This document shows, piece after piece, positions 8,233 through 16,526 of a stretch of DNA of 64,000 nucleotides. The notes under the pieces were generated by a model. It had not been told where the DNA came from. It saw only the letters and a list, made by a program, of their open reading frames with translations, and ran no database searches. The stretch lies in the NCBI GenBank assembly GCA_900770385.1, contig CAAGKK010000025.1, positions 1 through 64,000 of the forward strand. The letters are read 5' to 3'. A program made the position numbers and the translations under genes. This DNA is from Clostridia bacterium. GTDB taxonomy: Bacteria; Bacillota; Clostridia; TANB77; CAG-508. Within the stretch, counting starts at the first letter, position 1, and every line of letters starts with the position of its first letter.

Positions 8233-8883
8233 CTATATATTCGTTTTTCTATATTTGAATGCTACTATTTCATTTTGTTTTATTTTATTTATCTTTATCT
8301 CATTATATTTTATGTATATTCTAGCATTTTTGTTATTGTCATATACTTCTAATTTAGTTGGTACCCCTGTTTTTTTACTTATATACAAAGTTTGTTTATT
8401 TTGATAATTATTAAAATTATTATTATTTTCAATAATCACTTCATTTTCTGTTTCTTTTATTCTACTATTATCATTATAGTTATCAATAAATGAGCTAAGC
8501 CATAATGTATTTTGACTTATATATTCATAATTCTCATAAATTTTTGATAAACTCAGTTTTGTATTTTCTATTTTCATGTTTTTACCATCATAAATAATAG
8601 TAAGATTTTCTATGTTAGATGGCTCCTGTACTATTTGTTTTACTATATTTGGCTTTACATATGCTTGTTTTATTTTATATTTATTTGTATTTTTGTTAGA
8701 CTCTATGGTTACCTCAAGTTCTGCTTCATATGAACTAATGTTCAAAATATTTTTTACAATATCATCTGTTGACTTATTTATATTATTTACATTTTTTCCA
8801 GATTTATAATATAAAAATACAAATGTGAAAGAAATTATTAAAATAATAAATAATATAATTACTATTTTTGATTTTTTTTTCAT
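8233..8883 (-). CDS. GerS/LolA-like secreted germination protein (likely)
   Basis: The 216-residue protein has an N-terminal membrane anchor (about 8-26, IVIILFIILIISFTFVFLYY) without a lipobox cysteine. An extracytoplasmic beta-rich domain follows with the LolA/GerS pattern: SYEAELEVTIESNKNTNKYK, a YDGKNMKIE strand pair, and TLYISKKTGVPTKLEVYD. GerS of Clostridioides difficile is needed for cortex degradation during germination and is encoded next to alanine racemase. Here it precedes mazF, the gene that usually follows alr, which supports the assignment by synteny. The missing lipobox is a difference from GerS. The fold-level call is good; the role is inferred. Confidence 0.65.
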   Translation of the reverse strand: MKKKSKIVIILFIILIISFTFVFLYYKSGKNVNNINKSTDDIVKNILNISSYEAELEVTIESNKNTNKYKIKQAYVKPNIVKQIVQEPSNIENLTIIYDGKNMKIENTKLSLSKIYENYEYISQNTLWLSSFIDNYNDNSRIKETENEVIIENNNNFNNYQNKQTLYISKKTGVPTKLEVYDNNKNARIYIKYNEIKINKIKQNEIVAFKYRKTNI

Positions 8884-8916
8884 AACATTCTCTCCTTATA
8901 GAAATTTCCTAATATA

Positions 8917-9019
8917 GAACAAAGCGGAATAAATTCCGCTCGGGCGGACAGAGGCGTCCGCCCCTACATATGGCTTTTTTTATATAGTATGAAGTGAGAA
9001 ATTTCCTACTATATAAAAA
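8917..9019. repeat. Dispersed repeat with three stem-loops (copy 1)
   Basis: Three consecutive hairpins: gcggaataaattccgc; gggcggacagaggcgtccgccc; and tatatagta...tactatata enclosing tgaagtgagaaatttcc. The same order and spacing recur at 40955-41050. The third stem differs in length but keeps pairing. It lies just after the dusB terminator on the minus strand. Confidence 0.75.
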
Positions 9020-9043
9020 AGAATAGATATTATCTATTCTTTT
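9015..9043 (-). terminator. Terminator of the minD-minE-rodA-dusB unit
   Basis: An 11-bp stem (aaaagaataga / tctattctttt) with a 5-base loop directly follows the dusB stop and continues into T residues on the minus strand. Confidence 0.8.
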
Positions 9044-10034
9044 AATTTATATGTTCTATGTTATTTATATATTCTGTAATATATTTTTCCAGTGTTTGTT
9101 TATCTTCTATTTTATTCATTTTTTCTCTGAACTCAGAAGAGTTTGGCATTTTTTTAGTATATGCTGATAGGTATTTTCTCATTTCGCGTATTCCTATGTA
9201 CTCGCCTTTTTCTTGTATTACTAAATTCAAGTGTTCTAGTATTACCGCTAAGCGTTCTTCTAATGTTGTCTCATTTTCTTTTAGTTCTTCATTTTGTAGA
9301 CCATCAATTATATTTTTAAATATCCATGGATTTCCTAAAGCTGCTCTTCCTACCATTATTCCGTCTATTCCAGTATAATCAAACATTTTCTTTGCAGATT
9401 TTGCATCTCTTATGTCTCCATTCCCTATTACTGGTATTTTTACTGATTCTTTTACTTTTTTTATTATATCTAAATCGCAAGTTCCACTATAATAATCTGT
9501 TCTAGTCCTTCCATGTATTGTTATTGCAGCAGCTCCTGCTCTTTCAAATCTTTTGGCTGCTTCTACTGCCACAACATTATCTTTATCCCAACCTTTTCTA
9601 AATTTTACTGTTACCGGTTTTTTTACCGCCTCTACTACTTCTTTTACTATTGATTCTGCTAAATCTAAATTAAGTAAAAGTTTTGAACCGTCCCCATTTT
9701 TCACTACCTTCGGTGCGGGACACCCCATATTTATATCTATTATTTCTGCTATATCTTCTACATATTTGGCAGCATATATCATTGCTTCCACATCGCTTCC
9801 AAATATTTGAACTGCTATTGGTTTTTCCTCTATAGAAGTTTTAAGTAGTTTTTTTGTTTTAGTGTCATCATGATATATTGCTTTACTACTAACCATTTCT
9901 GTATACATCAATCCCGGATTTCCATATTTCTTGGTTATAATTCTAAAAGGCAGGTCTGTTATACCTGCCATTGGTGCTAATATTATATTTTTTTCTAGTT
10001 CTACATTTCCTATCTTTAATTTTTTTATATACAT
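9042..10034 (-). CDS. dusB: tRNA-dihydrouridine synthase, DusB type
   Basis: Reduces uridine to dihydrouridine in the tRNA D-loop using FMN and NADPH. The 330-residue protein is a TIM barrel followed by a helical tRNA-binding domain. Visible motifs are ILAPMAGITDLPFR (FMN), INMGCPAPKVVKNGDGSKLL (with the catalytic Cys in MGCPAPKV), KFRKGWD, ITIHGRTRTDYYSG, PVIGNGDIRDA and GIMVGRAALGNPWIF. It is the last gene after rodA (37 bp gap), probably in one transcript with minD, minE and rodA. Confidence 0.95.
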   Translation of the reverse strand: MYIKKLKIGNVELEKNIILAPMAGITDLPFRIITKKYGNPGLMYTEMVSSKAIYHDDTKTKKLLKTSIEEKPIAVQIFGSDVEAMIYAAKYVEDIAEIIDINMGCPAPKVVKNGDGSKLLLNLDLAESIVKEVVEAVKKPVTVKFRKGWDKDNVVAVEAAKRFERAGAAAITIHGRTRTDYYSGTCDLDIIKKVKESVKIPVIGNGDIRDAKSAKKMFDYTGIDGIMVGRAALGNPWIFKNIIDGLQNEELKENETTLEERLAVILEHLNLVIQEKGEYIGIREMRKYLSAYTKKMPNSSEFREKMNKIEDKQTLEKYITEYINNIEHIN

Positions 10035-10071
10035 TTTAGCTCCTTTAGTAATATGTTTATAAGTATTTCTA

Positions 10072-11178
10072 CTATATAAAAATTGTTTTTTGTCTACGAC
10101 CGCTTATATTTAAAAGCATTGCTATACATATAAAATTAGTTATAAGCGAACTACCTCCATAACTTACAAATGGTAATGGAACACCAGTTATTGGGAGTAA
10201 GCCCATTGTCATTCCTATATTTTCTAGCATATGGAATAAAAATATTCCAACAATTCCTATAGCAATATATGATCCTAAATCATTTTTAGCTGTTTTTGCT
10301 ACTTTTATAGCTTTTGTAATCATTATTACATATAAAATTATTACAGCACTAGAAAATACAAAACCTAATTCTTCTCCTATAACAGAAAATATAAAGTCCG
10401 TAGTTTTTGGATACAAATATCCTAATTGAGTCTGGTTTCCTTTAAGTAACCCCATACCAAATATTCTTCCAGCACCAATTGCTAATTTAGATTGAATAAT
10501 ATTATATCCTGCTCCTCTAGGATCTAAGTTTGGATTTAAAAACACTTCTATTCTTGTTTTTGCATGTTCTGGTAACACATAAAAATATGCAAGTGGTAAT
10601 GATACAGCTATTATTAAAGCAACTATTATAATATATTTTTTATCTATTCCTGCAACAAACAACATTAACAAAGTAGATATAATAAATGCCATAGCAGTTC
10701 CATAGTCTGGCTGCTTTATTATTAAGAATAATGGAACACCAATTATTAGTAGTATTAATAATAATCTAGTTATTCTATTAATATCATTTTTATTTCTTTC
10801 TTGTATTTTTACCATAACAGTTGCTAAAAATATAATAACAAATATTTTGGCTAACTCACTTGGTTGAAATCTTAAATTATCTGTAATTTCAAACCAGCTT
10901 CTTGCTCCATTTATTGGTTCTGTAAACAATACTGCTATTAATAATATTACAAATATTCCATAAAATATTGGTGAAGCTTTTGCTAATATGTTGTAATCTA
11001 TCATTAACACAAATATAATTACTGGTATACTTACACAAAGCCACATAATTTGTTTTTTAAATTCTGAATAATTAGTTTCTTGTGTTGCTGAAAATAAAGC
11101 AATTAATCCAATTACAAATAGAATAATACTACAAATTAGAATTCCCCATTCTACACTTCTTAATATTCTTCGGTTCAT
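10072..11178 (-). CDS. rodA: RodA peptidoglycan glycosyltransferase (SEDS family)
   Basis: SEDS proteins polymerise lipid II into glycan strands; RodA works with PBP2 and MreBCD in side-wall growth. The 368-residue protein has about ten membrane helices and the family signatures: GARSWFEI, FQPSELAKIFVI, KQPDYGTAM, the catalytic-loop region NIIQSKLAIGAGRIFGMGL, and TDFIFSVIGEELGF, followed by PFVSYGGSSLI. Its place beside minDE rather than ftsZ, and its pairing with a PBP2 in this window, favour RodA over FtsW. I start at the ATG at 11178 (AAAGG seven bases upstream); the longer frame starts inside a hairpin. Confidence 0.92.
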   Translation of the reverse strand: MNRRILRSVEWGILICSIILFVIGLIALFSATQETNYSEFKKQIMWLCVSIPVIIFVLMIDYNILAKASPIFYGIFVILLIAVLFTEPINGARSWFEITDNLRFQPSELAKIFVIIFLATVMVKIQERNKNDINRITRLLLILLIIGVPLFLIIKQPDYGTAMAFIISTLLMLFVAGIDKKYIIIVALIIAVSLPLAYFYVLPEHAKTRIEVFLNPNLDPRGAGYNIIQSKLAIGAGRIFGMGLLKGNQTQLGYLYPKTTDFIFSVIGEELGFVFSSAVIILYVIMITKAIKVAKTAKNDLGSYIAIGIVGIFLFHMLENIGMTMGLLPITGVPLPFVSYGGSSLITNFICIAMLLNISGRRQKTIFI

Positions 11179-11217
11179 CTTAATTCCTTTCAGTTTTAGT
11201 GTTTTCATATTTAAAGT

Positions 11218-11237
11218 CCGCATTAATACTAATGCGG
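11218..11237. other. Small hairpin between minE and rodA
   Basis: A perfect 8-bp stem (ccgcatta / taatgcgg) with a 4-base loop. There is no T run on the minus strand, so it may be an mRNA stability or processing element rather than a terminator. Confidence 0.4.
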
Positions 11238-11244
11238 ATAATTT

Positions 11245-11826
11245 TTAATTGTTTTCTGTTTCTTTTTTAGTTTCTTCTTTTATTTCCTCAACAATTTCCT
11301 CTGCTTTTTCTATTACTTCTTGAGTTTCTTCTTCTTTTTTTTGTTCAGAAGTTTCTTCTACTTTTTCTTTTTTATCTTCTTTTACTGCTTCTTTTTCTTC
11401 TTTCTTTTCTTTTGCTGCTTCTTTTTCTTCTTTCTTTTCTTTTGCAGCTTCTTTTACTTCTGGCTTATCCTCTTTTGGAGTTTGCTTACTTTTCTCTTCT
11501 TCTTTTTTTACTTTTCTTGCTTCTTCTTTTGCCTCTTCTTTTACACTAACAATTGGAATATTAGCATAAAGAACAGGTGCCCCAGTTGTTCCATCATCGT
11601 TTGATTTATTAGTTAATCTAACATCTATTGCATTTTCGTCTACATCTATGTATTTTTTAATTACTTCTATTATTTCTTGTTTCATTAATGCTAAGAAGTC
11701 TGCTGATATATTTGCTCTATCTTGCATTAAGACTAAATGCAATCTTTCCTTTGCTGCATCTTTTGACTTGTTTTCTGTATTATTCTTTCCTAAACCTTTA
11801 AAAAACTTTATTATATTTTCAAACAT
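11245..11826 (-). CDS. minE: MinE with a long Lys/Glu-rich C-terminal tail
   Basis: MinE stimulates the MinD ATPase and gives the Min division inhibitor its topological specificity. Residues 1-95 are a normal MinE: amphipathic N-terminal helix FENIIKFFKGL, then the MinD-contact and dimer part AAKERLHLVLMQDRANISADF, ALMKQEIIEVIKKY and DENAIDVRL. The remaining 100 residues are almost only K, E and A, with near-perfect 11-residue repeats (KEEKEAAKEKK); usual MinE proteins end at about 85-95 residues. I start at ATG 11826, because the upstream TTG start overlaps the GGAGG site. It follows minD by 23 bp. The core call is secure; the tail's role is unknown. Confidence 0.88.
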   Translation of the reverse strand: MFENIIKFFKGLGKNNTENKSKDAAKERLHLVLMQDRANISADFLALMKQEIIEVIKKYIDVDENAIDVRLTNKSNDDGTTGAPVLYANIPIVSVKEEAKEEARKVKKEEEKSKQTPKEDKPEVKEAAKEKKEEKEAAKEKKEEKEAVKEDKKEKVEETSEQKKEEETQEVIEKAEEIVEEIKEETKKETENN

Positions 11827-11849
11827 TTTGTTTACCTCCAAATTTTATT

Positions 11850-12647
11850 TTATTTATTTCTAGAAAAAAATCTCTTTAGTTTAGCAAAGAATCCTTTCTC
11901 TCTTCCAGGTATGGTAATTTCAATGTTTTCTCCTAAAATTCTTTTTGATATTTCTAAATATGCTTTTCCTGATGGAGCTTTTTTATTAGATATAACTGGC
12001 TCTCCTTTATTAGTTTGAGTAATTATATATTCATCATCAGGAACTACTCCAATTAAATCTATAGATAATAAGTCAACAATATCATCTACATCCATCATTT
12101 CACCTTTTCTTACCATATTAGGACGCAATCTATTTACAACTAACTCTGGATTTTTTATTTCTGAAGATTCTAACAAACCTATTATTCTGTCTGCATCTCT
12201 TATAGCTGATATCTCTGCTGTTGTAACAACAATTGCTCTATCAGCTCCAGCTATTGCATTTTTAAATCCTTGTTCTATTCCTGCTGGACAGTCTATTAAT
12301 ATGTAGTCAAATTCTTCTTTTAGTTTTGTAGTTAGATCTCTCATTTGTTCTTCATTTACAGCACTTTTATCTCTAGTTTGGGCAGCTGGCAATAGGAATA
12401 ATTCATCAAAACGCTTATCTTTTATTAAAGCTTGTCTTAATTTACATTTACCTTCTACAACATCTACTATGTCATATACTATTCTATTTTCTAATCCCAT
12501 AACAACATCTAGGTTTCTTAATCCTATATCTGTATCCACTAATGCTACTTTTTTTCCTTCTAAGGCTAAAGAAGCACCTAAGTTTGCTGTTGTTGTTGTT
12601 TTTCCTACTCCACCTTTTCCTGATGTTATAACTATAACTTCTCCCAT
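11850..12647 (-). CDS. minD: Septum site-determining ATPase MinD
   Basis: A deviant Walker-A ATPase that binds the membrane as an ATP dimer and recruits MinC (and MinE). The 265-residue protein shows GKGGVGKTTTTANLG (about residue 10), VDTDIGLRNLDVVMGLENR, DYILIDCPAGIEQGFKNAI, and the C-terminal amphipathic membrane-targeting helix GFFAKLKRFFSRNK. The ATG at 12647 is chosen because AGGAGGAATAAT precedes it; the longer frame begins inside the leader. It has its own promoter (12707-12735) and opens the minD-minE-rodA-dusB unit. minC is not adjacent; it lies at 32.7 kb. Confidence 0.96.
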   Translation of the reverse strand: MGEVIVITSGKGGVGKTTTTANLGASLALEGKKVALVDTDIGLRNLDVVMGLENRIVYDIVDVVEGKCKLRQALIKDKRFDELFLLPAAQTRDKSAVNEEQMRDLTTKLKEEFDYILIDCPAGIEQGFKNAIAGADRAIVVTTAEISAIRDADRIIGLLESSEIKNPELVVNRLRPNMVRKGEMMDVDDIVDLLSIDLIGVVPDDEYIITQTNKGEPVISNKKAPSGKAYLEISKRILGENIEITIPGREKGFFAKLKRFFSRNK

Positions 12648-12706
12648 TATTATTCCTCCTCGTATGATAATGTTCCGTAGTATTTTGAACATTTTTTGAC
12701 ATATCT

Positions 12707-12735
12707 ATTTTATACGGATTTTCCTATAAAGTCAA
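12707..12735 (-). promoter_or_regulatory. minD promoter
   Basis: TTGACT and TAAAAT, 17 bp apart, on the minus strand about 60 bp before the minD start. Confidence 0.75.
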
Positions 12736-12751
12736 TGAATATTATGTAAAA

Positions 12752-12786
12752 AAACAAAAAAAGACCCTTTATTTTTTATAGGTCTC
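12752..12786 (-). terminator. Terminator overlapping the ogg stop codon
   Basis: On the minus strand agacc...gggtct is followed by a run of seven T, then G and seven more T. The stem begins in the last sense codons of ogg, so transcription stops at once after the gene and the minD unit is separate. Confidence 0.65.
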
Positions 12787-13654
12787 TTCTCCAATAGAAT
12801 AAATACTGTTGTGCAACACCTGCTAAATTTCCAAAATATTGTTGAGCATATTCTAATATCTGCTTATTAGATATTATTGTATTAGTGTTTTTTAATTTTC
12901 TTATTTCATCTCCATATAATTCTGTCATAACTCTTTTCACCCAAACATCTATTGGAAATACTTCTAACTTTTTCATTGAAAATAACATTATACAATCTGC
13001 AACCTTTGGTCCTACTCCTGGGAATCTTAACAGCTGTTCTTTTAATTCATCAATATTTTTGATCGTCTCTAATTCTTCAATGCTTATTATATTTTGATTT
13101 ATTAATCTACAAGTTTCAAAAACTCTTACATCTCTAAACCCTAATCCTAGTTTTCTTAAATCTGATACACTTGCATTTGAAAGTTGCTCTGGATTTGGGA
13201 ATGTATAATATTTTTTATTGTCCCAAATTATTTCTTCTCCATATTGCTTAGATATTCTTTCTATTATTCCTTTTATTCTTGGTATATTATTATTGGCAGA
13301 AATAATAAAGCTTATTAAAGCTTCCCAAACATCTTGTTTTAATATTCTAATTCCCTTTCCATACTTTATACTTACCCTTAAATTATTGTCTAATTTAGAA
13401 AGTTTATTTTTTATTTTTTGATAATCTGTATCTAAATCAAAATAATCTTTGCATAATTCTTCTAAATTATCTTCACACATTCCTTTTATTATAATACTAT
13501 TTTCTTCTTTTTTTACATTTAAAACATTATTTTTTACAACTCCGGTATAGCTACCATCATCTTCTATATTCCATCTAAAACATTGTCCACATTCAAATAT
13601 ATGTTTTGGTTCAAAAGATTCTATATTTTTTATTACATATCTTTGTTCTCTCAT
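12776..13654 (-). CDS. ogg: 8-oxoguanine DNA glycosylase/AP lyase (Ogg1 type)
   Basis: Excises 8-oxoguanine from DNA and nicks the abasic site. The 292-residue protein has the N-terminal Ogg domain with CGQCFRWNIEDDGSYTGVV, then the helix-hairpin-helix-GPD fold. It carries FPGVGPKVADCIMLFSMKK (hairpin with the catalytic Lys in GPKVADC) and FPIDVWVKRVM (catalytic Asp). The C terminus AGVAQQYLFYWRRDL is typical of the clostridial two-domain family. It is a single gene with its own terminator. Confidence 0.93.
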   Translation of the reverse strand: MREQRYVIKNIESFEPKHIFECGQCFRWNIEDDGSYTGVVKNNVLNVKKEENSIIIKGMCEDNLEELCKDYFDLDTDYQKIKNKLSKLDNNLRVSIKYGKGIRILKQDVWEALISFIISANNNIPRIKGIIERISKQYGEEIIWDNKKYYTFPNPEQLSNASVSDLRKLGLGFRDVRVFETCRLINQNIISIEELETIKNIDELKEQLLRFPGVGPKVADCIMLFSMKKLEVFPIDVWVKRVMTELYGDEIRKLKNTNTIISNKQILEYAQQYFGNLAGVAQQYLFYWRRDL

Positions 13655-13719
13655 ATTATTCCTCCATATTAAGTATACATTCTTTTTTTTTGAATGTCCA
13701 CTTAATATAAAGATATCTC

Positions 13720-14580
13720 TTATTTCTTTTTAAATCCTTTTCCTAATACTTCTCTAGCATTAGATATAATTATAAAAGCAGAATTATCTATTCTATTGGC
13801 TATTTGTTTGATTTTAATTACTTCTCCTCTTGAAGAAATACACATAATCATCATTTTTTCTTTATTAGTATACATTCCCCTAGAATAAATTGCTGTTGTT
13901 CCTCTTGATATATTTTTAGATATTTCATCTGATATTCTTTTATATTCATCTGATATTATAAATATCATTTTAGAAAATCCAACACCTTCAAAAATTATAT
14001 CTATCATTTTTCCCATAATATAAATTGCAATTGCAGAGTAAAGTCCTATTTCCAATTGTTTAAATGCTATTACATTTAATGCAATTACTACTGTATCAAA
14101 AATAACAATTAAATTGCTTGTTGATAATCCTGGCTTAAAACTTTTTATTATAATACTTATTAAATCACTACCTCCAGTTGATCCATTGGCTCTTAATACT
14201 ATTGCAGTACCAATACCTATAAAAATTCCTCCATATATACAAGCCAATACTCTATCTGTAGTTAATGCTGAATATTTACTAAAAAAATCAATAAATATAG
14301 ATAACAAAATAGTGCCTATTAAAGTTTTTAAAAAAAACTCTTTTCCTATCCTAAAAAATGCAATTATAAAACACGGTATATTCAAAAGCAAAATAGTATT
14401 TCCAACAGGCCAACCAAAAAAATAATAAGGAATTGTTGCTAAACCAGAAAAACCTCCAGAAGACAATTTATTAGGTAATAGAAATTGTGATACTCCTACC
14501 GCCATAATTGTAATTCCAAAGGTTATTTGTATTATTTCGAATAAATATTTTTTAAGAATTTTTCTTGTTTTTCTACTCAT
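13720..14580 (-). CDS. YitT family membrane protein (DUF161 + DUF2179)
   Basis: A 286-residue protein with five or six membrane helices (about 14-205), including SGGFSGLATIPYYFFGWP and RANGSTGGSDLISIIIK, the repeated glycine-rich motif of the YitT/DUF161 family. A cytoplasmic DUF2179 domain follows (about 215-286; GTTAIYSRGMYTNKEKMMIMCI). Members are widespread in Firmicutes. Their transport substrate is not established, so I give no function. It stands between the radical SAM-rnc pair and ogg, on the same strand. Confidence 0.85.
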   Translation of the reverse strand: MSRKTRKILKKYLFEIIQITFGITIMAVGVSQFLLPNKLSSGGFSGLATIPYYFFGWPVGNTILLLNIPCFIIAFFRIGKEFFLKTLIGTILLSIFIDFFSKYSALTTDRVLACIYGGIFIGIGTAIVLRANGSTGGSDLISIIIKSFKPGLSTSNLIVIFDTVVIALNVIAFKQLEIGLYSAIAIYIMGKMIDIIFEGVGFSKMIFIISDEYKRISDEISKNISRGTTAIYSRGMYTNKEKMMIMCISSRGEVIKIKQIANRIDNSAFIIISNAREVLGKGFKKK

Positions 14581-14641
14581 AATTACACCTTAATGTAATT
14601 ATTTCCAAATTTATTAAATATATGTAAAACTTTTAGTATTT

Positions 14642-15730
14642 TTATTTTATATCTATTTTTTCTCTTACTTGTTCTATATACTCATCATATGTTTGTATTA
14701 TTTCTAATTCTGATTTTCCTTGTTTTATATCTTTATCTGCTACAACATTTACATCTACATCATATATTTCTTTTAGTTTTTTTATATTTTCTTTTTTATG
14801 GCCTATTACATTATTTAAATCTGCAAAATTGACTTTGATTTTTACTTCTTTTACTTTTACATTTATTTTCTTTATTTTGTCTACTATACTATCATACCAT
14901 ATACTGTCGTCAACCAATTGTCCAAATGCTGGATGATAAGGTCCTGCTACTACTTCGCTATTTTTGTTGCTTGGATCTGTTATTTCTTCTGTATTTTGAA
15001 GTCCTATACGAATAACTTCCACATTGTTTTTATTAAATAAATAAACCATCTCTTTGCATCTTTCTACTGCTTGTCCAACAGTTAGTGGTTGATATTCATT
15101 GTTTTTATATTCTTCTTCTAATTTTGTTCCTTTTATTACTAATACTGGATATATTCGTACTATTTTAGGTTTTAATCGAATTACATCCTTGCTACATCTT
15201 ATTTCATCTAGCTTTGTACTTTCTGGTAAACCTACCATTATTTGATGCCCTAGTTTAAATCCATATCTTCTTATTAATTTAGAAGCTTTTTTTACATCTT
15301 CAAAAGTATGTCCTCTCCCACATCTTTGTAAGATATAGTCATTTGTTGATTGCACTCCTAACTCAATTGTTTTTACTCCATATTTTTTTAGCATTTTTAA
15401 AATATCTTTATTTATATAGTCTGGTCTAGTTGAAATTCTGATTGCATCTACTTTTTTATTTTTAATGTATTCATTTGCTATAGACAAATACTTTTCTTGT
15501 AAACTTTTTTCTATTCCGGTAAAACTTCCTCCAAAAAAAGCTATTTCTATATGTGCTTGTTCTTCTTTAAAATTTTTTAAATCTGTTTCTATTTTATTTT
15601 TTACTTCTTCTTCTGTTGGCATTTTCATTTGTCCACTTATACTTCTTTGATTGCAAAAAGAACAATCATTTGGACATCCTAAATGAGGTATAAAGATTGG
15701 TATAATATACTGTTTTTTTATTTTTTTCAT
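14642..15730 (-). CDS. Elp3-like radical SAM protein next to rnc
   Basis: A radical SAM enzyme of 362 residues. The [4Fe-4S] cluster motif is GCPNDCSFCNQRSI (CX3CX2C, about residue 19), followed by EIAFFGGSFTGIE, RISTRPDYI, TIELGVQSTNDYIL and GHQIMVGLPES. These resemble the Elp3/HemN-related group. The C-terminal about 100 residues are an unassigned alpha/beta region. The enzyme's substrate is not known. It follows rnc by 13 bp, an arrangement common in Clostridia, where smc usually follows; here smc is elsewhere. Confidence 0.85.
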   Translation of the reverse strand: MKKIKKQYIIPIFIPHLGCPNDCSFCNQRSISGQMKMPTEEEVKNKIETDLKNFKEEQAHIEIAFFGGSFTGIEKSLQEKYLSIANEYIKNKKVDAIRISTRPDYINKDILKMLKKYGVKTIELGVQSTNDYILQRCGRGHTFEDVKKASKLIRRYGFKLGHQIMVGLPESTKLDEIRCSKDVIRLKPKIVRIYPVLVIKGTKLEEEYKNNEYQPLTVGQAVERCKEMVYLFNKNNVEVIRIGLQNTEEITDPSNKNSEVVAGPYHPAFGQLVDDSIWYDSIVDKIKKINVKVKEVKIKVNFADLNNVIGHKKENIKKLKEIYDVDVNVVADKDIKQGKSELEIIQTYDEYIEQVREKIDIK

Positions 15731-15743
15731 ATAAGCCTCCTTC

Positions 15744-16418
15744 TTAATTTAACTGTGTTAATGCATTTTTTGCAGCTATCATTTCTGATGCTTTTTTAGA
15801 TTTTCCTGTTCCTCTTCCTAATTCCCTACCATTGCATTCTACTTTTGATTCAAATATTTTGTCATGGTCTGGTCCTTCTTCTTTTATTATGAAATATTTT
15901 ATATCTACATTTCCATCTTTTTGAAGTTTTTCTTGTAGAACTGTTTTATAATCTTTTGTTCCCACATGCTTACTTGCTATTGCAATTGGCTCTTTTAAAT
16001 TATTTATTATAAATTTTTCTACTACATAAATATCAGAATCTAAATAGATCGCTGCGATTATAGCCTCAACACTATCTGCCAATATTGCTTTTGAAAACCT
16101 TCCATTGTTTAAGATTTCGCTTTTCCCTAATAGTAAATAATCTTCAAAATGGTGTTTTCTAGCTATCTCATATAAGCTATCTTCACAAACCACTGTAGCT
16201 CTTACTTTAGTCATTTCTCCTTCTTTCAAGTCTGTGTAGTTTTTATACAAATACTTACTTGAAACAAATTCCAAAATGCTATCTCCTAAGTATTCCAATT
16301 TTTCATTACTTTCTTTATTATGTTCATATGCATATGAAGTATGTGTAAGTGCTTTTTTTAATAATTCTTTATCTTTAAAATTATATCCTATCTCTTTTTC
16401 TAAATTTTCTAAATTCAC
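15744..16418 (-). CDS. rnc: Ribonuclease III
   Basis: Cuts double-stranded RNA, processing rRNA precursors and structured mRNAs. The 224-residue protein has the RNase III domain with signature NEKLEYLGDSILEFV (about residue 38, with the metal-binding acidic residues) and ADSVEAIIAAIYLD. The C-terminal double-stranded RNA-binding domain (about 155-224) carries DYKTVLQEKLQK and GKSKKASEMIAAKNAL. It is first in a two-gene unit with the radical SAM gene. In this window it is also the natural candidate to process sense-antisense duplexes such as the one predicted at 30.6 kb (inference). Confidence 0.97.
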   Translation of the reverse strand: MNLENLEKEIGYNFKDKELLKKALTHTSYAYEHNKESNEKLEYLGDSILEFVSSKYLYKNYTDLKEGEMTKVRATVVCEDSLYEIARKHHFEDYLLLGKSEILNNGRFSKAILADSVEAIIAAIYLDSDIYVVEKFIINNLKEPIAIASKHVGTKDYKTVLQEKLQKDGNVDIKYFIIKEEGPDHDKIFESKVECNGRELGRGTGKSKKASEMIAAKNALTQLN

Positions 16419-16491
16419 TTTTCTTTCCTTTCTTTTAGCAGTTATATTATATACCTTTTTTTTACATTTGCAAATAATAATTAATATAAAT

Positions 16492-16526
16492 TTATAAACA
16501 CTCCTTTCTAAAGGAGTGTTTATAGT
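16492..16526. terminator. Terminator between the AI-2E permease and rnc
   Basis: A perfect 14-bp stem (ataaacactccttt / aaaggagtgtttat) with a 2-base loop. The flanking T-rich sequence serves the minus-strand permease gene ending at 16527. Confidence 0.8.

Noticed and set aside
11320..11604. Plus-strand Phe-rich frame of 94 codons opposite the minE tail
   Set aside because: A mirror of the GAA/AAA repeat; no real protein features.
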